5,756 bases of DNA from assembly GCA_029239575.1 (NCBI GenBank), contig JARBUP010000190.1, positions 1 through 5,756 on the forward strand, given 5' to 3'. A program made the position numbers and the translations under genes. Under the pieces are notes generated by a model. The model worked only from the letters and a program-made list of their open reading frames with translations. It ran no database searches and was not told the DNA's origin. Position 1 is the stretch's first letter. The number at the start of each line of letters is the position of its first letter. Shown piece after piece: positions 1 to 5,471 of the stretch. Source of the DNA: Bacillota bacterium (lineage in GTDB: Bacteria > Bacillota > Clostridia > Tissierellales > Sedimentibacteraceae).

Positions 1-552
1 ATGATGGATTCGCTTACACGTTTTGCAATGGCTCAAAGGGAAATTGGTCTTGCAACGGGTGAACCTCCTGTATCAAGAGGATATACTCCATCTATTTATG
101 CTGAGCTTCCAAAGCTTTTAGAAAGAAGTGGAAATTTTAATAAAGGTTCAATTACTGGAATATATACGGTTTTGGTCGAAGGTGATGATACAAATGAGCC
201 AATATCTGATACTGTAAGAGGAATAGTTGATGGTCATATAGTTCTTACAAGAAAGCTTGCAAATTCTAATCATTATCCAGCTATTGATATAAATGCAAGT
301 ATTTCTCGTCTCATGAATGATATTGCATCAAATCACCATAACAAAACTGCTAAAAAATTAAGAGATATTTTATCGGTGTATTATGCTAATTATGATTTAA
401 TTTCAATTGGTGCATATAAAAAAGGAACAAACCTTCAATTAGATGAAGCAATAATTAAAATAGATAAAGTAAATAAATTTCTAAATCAAGAAGTAAATGA
501 AAGTTTTATATATGAAGATACAGTGAAAATGATGGAACAAATAATTCAGTAG
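1..552 (+). CDS. fliI: Flagellum-specific ATPase FliI, C-terminal part (5' truncated by window)
   Basis: FliI is the hexameric ATPase of the flagellar type III export apparatus. It works at the cytoplasmic base of the flagellum, energising export and releasing substrates from chaperones. The window opens at the Walker B segment: the first residues, MMDS, match the end of the usual LLMMDS, so the initial ATG is internal and the Walker A half lies upstream. The 183 visible residues are roughly the last 40% of a protein usually near 440 residues. Seen in order are TRFAMAQREIGLATGEPP (6-23), GYTPSIYAELPKLLERSG (27-44), the SDTVRGIVDGHIVLTR block (69-84; R73 is the probable arginine finger, by family analogy), and the ATP synthase alpha/beta signature PAIDINASIS (93-102), which fits PS00152. 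The helical C-terminal domain follows. FliI is preferred over F1 or V-type subunits because fliJ follows directly, 21 bases after the stop. Confidence 0.97.
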   Translation: MMDSLTRFAMAQREIGLATGEPPVSRGYTPSIYAELPKLLERSGNFNKGSITGIYTVLVEGDDTNEPISDTVRGIVDGHIVLTRKLANSNHYPAIDINASISRLMNDIASNHHNKTAKKLRDILSVYYANYDLISIGAYKKGTNLQLDEAIIKIDKVNKFLNQEVNESFIYEDTVKMMEQIIQ

Positions 553-573
553 CTTTTAATCAGGAGATACGCA

Positions 574-1026
574 ATGAAGAAATTCAGTTTTTCGCTACAA
601 AAAATATTAGAAATTAAACAACAAATTTTAGATAACTTCAAATATGAATTATCAAATTTGAATCATCAATTAATTAGTTTAGATATGGACATTAAAAATT
701 TAAATAATAAATATATTTCTATGGATGAAGAATTTAATAAAAAATCATCTGTTTGTATTACAGTGGGAGAAATAACTTATTATAAAATGTTAATGGGAAG
801 TATTTTAAAAAAGGTAGAAAACAAACAGGAAGATAAAAAAATAATTAGTAAAAAAATATTAGAAAAAAGAATTGAAATTATAAGTGTAAATAAAGAAATT
901 TCAAGTCTTGAAAAATTAAGAGATAAAGAATTGGAAAAATACAATGCCTTAGTAACTAAAAATGAAGAAATATTTATAGAGGAATTTATATCAAGCAAAA
1001 GTATACAACAACAATTTGTTTTTTAA
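574..1026 (+). CDS. fliJ: Flagellar export protein FliJ
   Basis: FliJ is the small coiled-coil protein that inserts into the FliI hexamer like the gamma stalk of F1-ATPase, links it to FlhA, and escorts export chaperones. The 150-residue length is normal for the family (about 147 in E. coli). The start has the family look, with aromatic and hydrophobic residues before LQKILEIK (residues 8-15). Nearly all the rest is heptad-like, charged helix with no Pro or Gly-rich breaks, except a short turn near VCITVGE (60-66). The tail EEFISSKSIQQQ (135-146) matches the usual acidic, Gln-containing end. CAGGAG at 561-566 lies 7 bases before the ATG. The sequence itself diverges strongly, as is usual for FliJ, so the call leans on length, coiled coil and position after fliI. 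No ylxF gene follows it. Confidence 0.92.
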   Translation: MKKFSFSLQKILEIKQQILDNFKYELSNLNHQLISLDMDIKNLNNKYISMDEEFNKKSSVCITVGEITYYKMLMGSILKKVENKQEDKKIISKKILEKRIEIISVNKEISSLEKLRDKELEKYNALVTKNEEIFIEEFISSKSIQQQFVF

Positions 1027-1059
1027 TATAAATTATACTAATAAAACATAACACTCACT

Positions 1060-1071
1060 GAAAGGAGGTGA
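1060..1071 (+). promoter_or_regulatory. Exceptionally strong Shine-Dalgarno of fliK with displaced start
   Basis: GAAAGGAGGTGA is complementary over 12 consecutive bases to the standard 3' end of Firmicute 16S rRNA (…TCACCTCCTTTC…). The in-frame GTG at 1068 lies inside this element, so it is unlikely to be the start. The first ATG (1092) is 23 bases beyond GGAGG, well past normal spacing. The codons at normal distance are ATA (1077, 1080). See the fliK entry and the finding. Confidence 0.75.
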
Positions 1072-1091
1072 CAAAAATAATAAATATTAGC

Positions 1092-2438
1092 ATGCCTTCA
1101 AATAATGTAATACAAAACAATATTATTTCAGCTGATTTAAATAATGTTAAAGTCAGTGATGATGGAATTGGTAAAAATTCTTCTTTTTTAAATTTGTTAT
1201 CTTCACTTACTTCAAATAAAAATGAAAATAACAAAAGTTTGGAATTAAGTAGTAACGATATTTCCCAAAATGTTATTAATTTAATATTTGATGAGAACAT
1301 TCAAGCTAAAGATTTTAGTTCTGAAGAAGATGTAGATGCGAATAATCAAAATGACATTAATCAAAATGAAATAAGTAATTCAGTTAATATGTTTTTATTA
1401 AATAATAAGCAAATAAATGTTTTTACAGACTTAAAACCAGATATTAATAATTTTCAAAATGAATTAAAAGTTGAATTTGCTAATACCAGTAATCCTAATT
1501 TAAGCGATTTTAAATCAAGTGTTAAGGAAACTGAATTTAATAAAATTGAAAAACAATTGAATTTAAATGATGTTAAATTTAATAGTGTAAATTATTCTGA
1601 GTATAATCAAAACAAAATACATTTAGAAAATAAATTATTAAATTTTAATGGTATTCAAGATCCAAATATGACAATTAAGATTGATAATAGTAATTTTGAT
1701 ACAAGATTACAAACTTTCTTACAAGAAAATAACTTAACTACATATAAACAAAAAAATACTGCTTCTAATAATGTTAAAAATTCAATGAATATATCAATAA
1801 ATAATAGTAATGTAACTTATGACTTTAATTTATATTCAAGGAAAAATTCACCTGACATAATAGATAATTTATCTTTAAAGGTAGATGATTTTAGTGAAAA
1901 TTTCAAGAAAAGCAAAATAATTGAAAATGAAACTAATTCATCACTAAATACCAGCAATACTAATATAAATAGTTTTGATAAATTAATTGAAATTACCGAT
2001 GAATCAAATAAATTAAATTCAGCAGTAATGACGCAAGTAAAAGAAAAAGTTAATTTAATGTATAATGAAAAAACATCTCAGGTGACAATGCAGTTGACTC
2101 CTGAAAATCTCGGTAAAATAGATATTAAAATGTCTTTTGACCAAGGTAGTTTAAAAGTAGAAATAACCTCATTTAATGAGGAAACAAATAAAATGCTTAA
2201 TTCATCTGTCAGCGATTTAATTTCTTCATTAAAAAGCAATAGCGAAAAACCAGTTGAAGTTATAGTAAAGAGTGAAATGAATCAAAATGATAAAAATTTA
2301 AATCAATTCAATGAAAATAATGATCAAAATTATCAAAACCAAAAACAAAGAAAAAATAAATATTACTACGATAATAAATTCGCTGAAGATGAAGAAAAAA
2401 ATGGGGTATTTGAAAAAATAATTAATGGACTAAGTTAG
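1092..2438 (+). CDS. fliK: Flagellar hook-length control protein FliK
   Basis: FliK is the secreted molecular ruler of hook assembly. When the hook reaches its proper length, the FliK C-terminal domain acts on FlhB and switches export from rod/hook to filament substrates. From ATG 1092 the protein has 448 residues. The recognisable part is the C-terminal Flg_hook domain, about residues 315-395, with QVTMQLTPENLGKIDIKM (330-347), the LKVEI strand and the following helix. LTPE.LG.I.. is the family hallmark. Everything before it is an Asn-, Ser- and Lys-rich low-complexity stretch with no globular pattern, as expected for a secreted ruler. A short Asn/Gln-rich, then basic and Tyr-rich tail ends the protein. 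The reading frame stays open upstream to GTG 1068, but that codon sits inside the Shine-Dalgarno, so the N-terminus is uncertain by up to 8 residues. The stop TAG overlaps the flgD ribosome binding site. Confidence 0.9.
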   Translation: MPSNNVIQNNIISADLNNVKVSDDGIGKNSSFLNLLSSLTSNKNENNKSLELSSNDISQNVINLIFDENIQAKDFSSEEDVDANNQNDINQNEISNSVNMFLLNNKQINVFTDLKPDINNFQNELKVEFANTSNPNLSDFKSSVKETEFNKIEKQLNLNDVKFNSVNYSEYNQNKIHLENKLLNFNGIQDPNMTIKIDNSNFDTRLQTFLQENNLTTYKQKNTASNNVKNSMNISINNSNVTYDFNLYSRKNSPDIIDNLSLKVDDFSENFKKSKIIENETNSSLNTSNTNINSFDKLIEITDESNKLNSAVMTQVKEKVNLMYNEKTSQVTMQLTPENLGKIDIKMSFDQGSLKVEITSFNEETNKMLNSSVSDLISSLKSNSEKPVEVIVKSEMNQNDKNLNQFNENNDQNYQNQKQRKNKYYYDNKFAEDEEKNGVFEKIINGLS

Positions 2439-2451
2439 GAGTTGGGTATTA

Positions 2452-2931
2452 GTGGAAATAAATGCTTATAATCAAAGTTATAATACAAGTAAAATAAGCA
2501 CAGGCAACAATGCAAGTGATTTAAAGGTGCAAAAAGAAAATACATCGCTTGATATGAATGATTTTTTAGCTTTATTAGTTGCTCAAATGTCAAATCAAGA
2601 TGCTATGAATCCAATGGATAATACAGAATATGTTTCCCAATTAGCTCAGTTTTCATCATTACAGGCTATGACAGATTTAGCAAATGTTGCGGCGCAGGGA
2701 CAAGCAACATCATTAATTGGAAAAAATGTACTATTATCAACATATGATAATAAAGGAATGCTTGTAAGTGAAGAAGGAATAGTTGAAAAAGTTACTATAA
2801 ATAGTGGTAAAGTAAGTTTATATGTTAATGATAAATTATTTAGTATGACAGATGTGAAGGAAATAAAATCAGAAAATTTAAATGTTGTAGAAGAATTAAG
2901 TAATGCGATAGGGGAAGAAACTGAAATTTAA
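2452..2931 (+). CDS. flgD: Flagellar hook assembly scaffold FlgD, short form
   Basis: FlgD forms the temporary cap on the growing hook, where FlgE subunits are added; it is exported and later displaced. The start is GTG at 2452, preceded 10 bases upstream by AGGAG (2437-2441), which overlaps the fliK stop codon and suggests translational coupling. The diagnostic N-terminal motif is clear at residues 38-75: FLALLVAQMSNQD, then NPMD, then QLAQFSSLQAM, followed by the usual small residues and SLIGKNVLLS (87-96). Residues about 88-140 look like the small beta (Tudor-like) domain. At 159 residues it lacks the FnIII-like domain found in the longer enterobacterial FlgD (about 230), in line with the short FlgD of Bacillus. 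The polar N-terminus, residues 1-30, is likely flexible export signal. Confidence 0.95.
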   Translation: MEINAYNQSYNTSKISTGNNASDLKVQKENTSLDMNDFLALLVAQMSNQDAMNPMDNTEYVSQLAQFSSLQAMTDLANVAAQGQATSLIGKNVLLSTYDNKGMLVSEEGIVEKVTINSGKVSLYVNDKLFSMTDVKEIKSENLNVVEELSNAIGEETEI

Positions 2932-2953
2932 ACATTGAAAGGCTGGTGAGTAA

Positions 2954-3337
2954 ATGCCAGATATTAATTTCTTAAGAAGTTTAAGCAATATAAACAATAA
3001 TCTTTATTCTAACCCTGTAAAAGAAAAAGATGTAAAAACAAATCAAAACTTCAAAGATATAATTAATGAAAAGTTAAAAAGCGATGAAATTACATTTTCA
3101 AAACATGCATATGAAAGAATTGAAGAAAGAAATATAGATATAGGTGAAGATGTTACTCAAAAGTTAAATGAAGCAGCAGAACAAGCTAAAAGTAAAGGGT
3201 TAAATAATGTGCTTGTAATGATTGACAACGCAGCTTTTATACTTTCAACAAAGAACAATAAAATTATAACTGCAGTTAATAAAGCAGAATTAAAGGAAAA
3301 TATATTTACAAATATTGATGGAGCTGTAATAAAATAG
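2954..3337 (+). CDS. Uncharacterised flagellar-operon protein, TIGR02530 family (flg_new)
   Basis: This small protein belongs to a conserved but functionally undefined family found next to flgD and flgE in Firmicutes and some other phyla. Visible are a polar N-terminal 40 residues with no strong pattern, and then the conserved core. The core holds ITFSKHAYERIEERNIDI (46-63), an amphipathic helix ending in AEQAKSKGLNN (75-85), two hydrophobic strands VLVMIDNAAFILS (86-98) and KIITAV (103-108), and the terminal FTNIDGAVIK (118-127), which is the family's most telling motif. There is no signal peptide or membrane segment. Position between the hook cap and hook genes suggests a role in hook assembly or its control, which is inference only. 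A GGTGAG (2945-2950) and GAAAGG (2937-2942) precede the ATG. The last codons may take part in an RNA stem described separately. Confidence 0.88.
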   Translation: MPDINFLRSLSNINNNLYSNPVKEKDVKTNQNFKDIINEKLKSDEITFSKHAYERIEERNIDIGEDVTQKLNEAAEQAKSKGLNNVLVMIDNAAFILSTKNNKIITAVNKAELKENIFTNIDGAVIK

Positions 3338-3391
3338 CTGGTCCTTTTAAGGAAGCTAAAGCCTGGATTTTTTTGATAGACTAAACAGCTC
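3321..3391 (+). promoter_or_regulatory. Possible structured RNA leader before flgE
   Basis: GAGCTGT (3321-3327, in the last codons of the preceding gene) is exactly complementary to ACAGCTC (3385-3391). Inside this 7-bp stem lies a hairpin beginning at the stop codon: TAGCT (3335-3339) pairs with AGCTA (3354-3358) and TCCT (3342-3345) with AGGA (3350-3353), with GG bulged and a TTTA loop. The remaining interior, 3359-3384, includes seven T residues but is not preceded by a GC-rich stem. The flgE ribosome binding site lies 9 bases downstream of the closing stem, so folding could affect its access. The sequence shows only complementarity; any regulatory role is inference. Confidence 0.35.
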
Positions 3392-3417
3392 AACAACAAA
3401 AAAGGAGAATTTAAAAA

Positions 3418-4251
3418 ATGATGAAATCACTATATTCTGGAGTTTCAGGTTTAAGAAACCACCAGACAAAAATGGATGTTATAGGTAACAATATTGCAAA
3501 TGTTAATACAAGTGGATATAAATCACAAAGAACAACTTTTAGAGATCTTTTTTATCAAACTACAAGCTCCCCAAGTGAAGGTAGTGGTAATATGGGTGGT
3601 ACAAATGCATCCCAAGTAGGTTATGGAGCGAAAATAGGATCAATAGATACAATAAATACTATTTCAGGATATTCACCAACGGATAAAGCTACAGATTTAT
3701 ATATCAATGGTGAAGGATATTTTGCAGTAAAAAATTCAAGTGATGAAATTAGATATACAAGATTAGGAGCTTTAAACTTTGATTCTGAAGGTAACCTTGT
3801 TGATATAAATGGATCAAAGGTATACGGTGAAAATGGTGCTACTGCTTTAACAAGTTCTACGACAGCTCCTACTGAAACAATAAAAATAGATTTAGACTTA
3901 TATAATAATATTACCATAAATCCAGATGGAACAATTAGTGCTTTTAATACAACTGCTAAAAAAATTGAAACTGTAGGACAAATTACAGTTGCAGTGATTG
4001 ATAATAATGATGCTTTAGTAGCAGAAGGTAATTCTTATTATTCAGCTGGAAATAATGCTGGAGACATAACATATGCGGTTGCAGGTATTAATAGTGGATC
4101 CTTAATTACAGGCGGACTTGAAATGTCAAATGTTGATTTAGCAAAAGAATTTTCTGACATGATAATTACTCAAAGAGGATTCCAAGCAAATTCTAAGATA
4201 ATAAGTGTAGCTGATGAAATGCTGCAAGAACTTGTAAATTTAAAAAGATAA
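3418..4251 (+). CDS. flgE: Flagellar hook protein FlgE, short Firmicute form
   Basis: FlgE polymerises into the hook, the flexible joint between rod and filament outside the cell. The N-terminus MMKSLYSGVSGLRNHQ and the rod/hook signature GNNIANVNTSGYK (23-35) form the D0 helix and loop. The conserved C-terminal block covers 232-277 and includes GGLEMSNVDLAKEF and TQRGFQANSKII. Between these are the LYINGEGYFAV segment (94-104), RLGALNFDSEGNLVD (115-129) and a Ser/Thr-rich variable region (140-160). At 277 residues it is far shorter than enterobacterial FlgE (about 400) and close to the Bacillus hook protein (264), which was formerly called FlgG; position after flgD favours hook rather than rod. 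It has no cysteine. AAAGGAG (3401-3407) lies 10 bases before the first of two adjacent ATG codons; the second (3421) is possible. Confidence 0.93.
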   Translation: MMKSLYSGVSGLRNHQTKMDVIGNNIANVNTSGYKSQRTTFRDLFYQTTSSPSEGSGNMGGTNASQVGYGAKIGSIDTINTISGYSPTDKATDLYINGEGYFAVKNSSDEIRYTRLGALNFDSEGNLVDINGSKVYGENGATALTSSTTAPTETIKIDLDLYNNITINPDGTISAFNTTAKKIETVGQITVAVIDNNDALVAEGNSYYSAGNNAGDITYAVAGINSGSLITGGLEMSNVDLAKEFSDMIITQRGFQANSKIISVADEMLQELVNLKR

Positions 4252-4263
4252 TTGAATAATTAA

Positions 4264-4295
4264 TTCGGACCTTTTCATTTATAATAAGGTCCGAA
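4264..4295 (+). terminator. Terminator-like hairpin after flgE
   Basis: TTCGGACCTT (4264-4273) and AAGGTCCGAA (4286-4295) form a perfect 10-bp stem with a 12-base loop, starting 13 bases after the flgE stop. The stem is the most GC-rich patch in this spacer. The tail is poor (C, TTT, then A/T mixed), so termination may be partial, or the hairpin may instead protect the 3' end of the hook transcript. It is symmetrical and could act in either direction, but no gene on the - strand faces it within the window. Confidence 0.5.
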
Positions 4296-4296
4296 C

Positions 4297-4362
4297 TTTA
4301 TAAAAATATTAACCATGATCAAAAATGGAACTATTTTAGATTATGATTAATATTTTTATAAA
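4297..4362. repeat. 66-base near-perfect long palindrome between flgE and flbD
   Basis: The outer arms TTTATAAAAATATTAA (4297-4312) and TTAATATTTTTATAAA (4347-4362) are exact 16-base inverted repeats. Complementarity continues inward: after a C/A mismatch, CATGATC (4314-4320) pairs with GATTATG (4339-4345) with one G-U, and after an A/A mismatch AAAATG (4322-4327) pairs with TATTTT (4332-4337) with a closing G-U. The loop is GAAC (4328-4331). In all 29 of 31 positions pair. It begins one base after the terminator-like hairpin and ends 9 bases before the flbD GGAGG. It could be an RNA processing or stability element, a transcription barrier, or a small non-autonomous mobile element. It contains no coding capacity. 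Confidence 0.7.
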
Positions 4363-4380
4363 ATAAAAAGTGGAGGATTT

Positions 4381-4578
4381 ATGATTGAAGTTAAAAGTTT
4401 AAGCGGTGAAGAATTTATACTTAACTCAAACTTAATAGAAAAAATAGAGTTTATTCCTGAAACTAAAATAACCTTGACTACAGGAAAATACTTTTTAATT
4501 AAAGATACTAAAAATGAAGTTATTAATAAGATAATTAATTATAATCAAAAAATATACAAAGGTATAACAGTAGAATAA
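4381..4578 (+). CDS. flbD: FlbD/SwrD-family flagellar protein
   Basis: This 65-residue cytoplasmic protein belongs to the small FlbD family (Pfam FlbD). The Bacillus member, SwrD (YlzI), raises flagellar motor power and is needed for swarming. The family pattern is clear: MIEVKSLSGEEFILN (1-15), then LIEKIEFIPETKITLTTGK (18-36), where Pro-Asp/Glu-Thr followed by I.L..G is the hallmark, then a short strand and the helix NEVINKIINYN (45-55). The usual V.E near position 40 reads IKD here. There is no signal peptide or membrane segment. GGAGG (4372-4376) is only 4 bases from the ATG. It lies 12 bases before motA, which fits a role with the stator. It should not be confused with the Caulobacter sigma54 activator also named FlbD, an unrelated protein. 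Confidence 0.93.
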   Translation: MIEVKSLSGEEFILNSNLIEKIEFIPETKITLTTGKYFLIKDTKNEVINKIINYNQKIYKGITVE

Positions 4579-4590
4579 AAGGGGGATGAA

Positions 4591-5454
4591 ATGAATTTAT
4601 CATTTATTATAGGTTTTACAGCGGCCTTTATATTAGTTATTTACGGTATGGTTAGTGGTGGCTCCAGCACTGCACAAGTAATAAAAAGTTTCATTGATAT
4701 ACCAAGTGTTTTTATTACATTTGGAGGAACTTTTTCTGCAACCATTATGTCCGTGCCAATGAAAGATTTAAAAGCAATTCCAAAACATATTAAATTATTG
4801 CTTAAAAAAGAACAATTAAATCTAAATGTATATATAGATTCAATTGTTGACCTTGGTAAAGAAGCAAGATTAAAAGGTTTATTAGCACTTGAAGAAAAAA
4901 TAAACAACCTTGAATTACAGGATGATTTTTTAAGATATTGTGTAATGCTTATTGTAGATGCAGTAGAACCTTCAAAAGTTAGAGCACAAATAGAAAATGA
5001 AATAGAGTTAATAGAGGTGAGGCATGCAAGGGCTTGGAATGTATACGATAAATGTGGATCATTTGGTCCGGCTTTCGGAATGTTGGGTACTCTTATTGGT
5101 TTAATAAACATGCTTGCAAATATGGACCCTTCAGGTGGTGCTGATGCACTTGGTAAAGGAATGTCTGTTGCTTTAGTAACTACATTTTATGGTTCTGCAT
5201 TAGCAAATATGATATGTGCACCAATATCAAACAGATTAAAGGCTAAACATGATGAAGAAATGATAGTTAAAGAGCTTATGATGGAAGGTGTTTTATCCAT
5301 ACAATCAGGTGAAAATCCTAAATACATAAAAGAAAAATTAAATTCATATTTAGCTCAAAAAGATAGGGAAACAGGTATGGATACAGAAAAACAAAGCGGA
5401 AAAGAAAAACGTTCCAAATCGAAAAAAAATAAAAGTCAAGCAAATGAAGCTTAA
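4591..5454 (+). CDS. motA: Flagellar motor stator protein MotA
   Basis: MotA forms the ring of the ion-driven stator around MotB and pushes on FliG to turn the rotor. The 287 residues show four membrane helices, about 3-21, 33-54, 155-178 and 190-213. A large cytoplasmic loop lies between the second and third. The loop carries R93 and E101 in ARLKGLLALE, spaced as E. coli R90 and E98, which contact FliG. The conserved prolines also appear: P160 in SFGPAFGMLGTLIG and P211 in CAPISNRL, corresponding to E. coli P173 and P222. The last 30 residues form an unusual Lys/Ser-rich tail (KEKRSKSKKNKSQ, 271-283). AAGGGGG (4579-4585) precedes the ATG by 5 bases, directly after the flbD stop, and motB begins 17 bases downstream. 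This strongly indicates one transcript. The coupling ion cannot be told from this sequence alone. Confidence 0.97.
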   Translation: MNLSFIIGFTAAFILVIYGMVSGGSSTAQVIKSFIDIPSVFITFGGTFSATIMSVPMKDLKAIPKHIKLLLKKEQLNLNVYIDSIVDLGKEARLKGLLALEEKINNLELQDDFLRYCVMLIVDAVEPSKVRAQIENEIELIEVRHARAWNVYDKCGSFGPAFGMLGTLIGLINMLANMDPSGGADALGKGMSVALVTTFYGSALANMICAPISNRLKAKHDEEMIVKELMMEGVLSIQSGENPKYIKEKLNSYLAQKDRETGMDTEKQSGKEKRSKSKKNKSQANEA

Positions 5455-5471
5455 TATGAGTAGGTGATATA

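Noticed and set aside
780..998. Minus-strand ORF over fliJ, and similar minus-strand ORFs over fliK, flgE and motA
   Set aside because: They lie wholly inside clear + strand genes, show no family motif and have no ribosome binding site; Leu/Phe/Ser/Ile richness is what antisense of A-rich coding sequence gives.
1016..1039. Promoter before fliK with TATACT as -10
   Set aside because: The only -35-like bases (TTGTTT) are 12 bases away, too close, and the spacer is uniformly AT-rich, so such hexamers arise by chance.
1068..1091. GTG 1068 as the fliK start
   Set aside because: The codon is part of the Shine-Dalgarno itself, leaving no room for a ribosome binding site upstream; I kept ATG 1092 while noting possible non-canonical starts between them.
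3350..3387. c-di-GMP-I (GEMM) riboswitch: GGAAGCTAAAGCC…GACTAAAC recalls GGACGCAAAGCC…CCTAAACC
   Set aside because: The upstream GGCAAAC-type segment and the GNRA-capped hairpin are absent, and spacing between the two similar blocks is wrong. Resemblance is limited to a few A-rich bases. A cmscan hit to the GEMM model would reverse this.
4252..4285. Promoter in the flgE-flbD spacer, TTGAAT with TATAAT
   Set aside because: The spacing is 22 bases and the TATAAT lies in the loop of the terminator-like hairpin; a sigma-28 consensus was also not seen.
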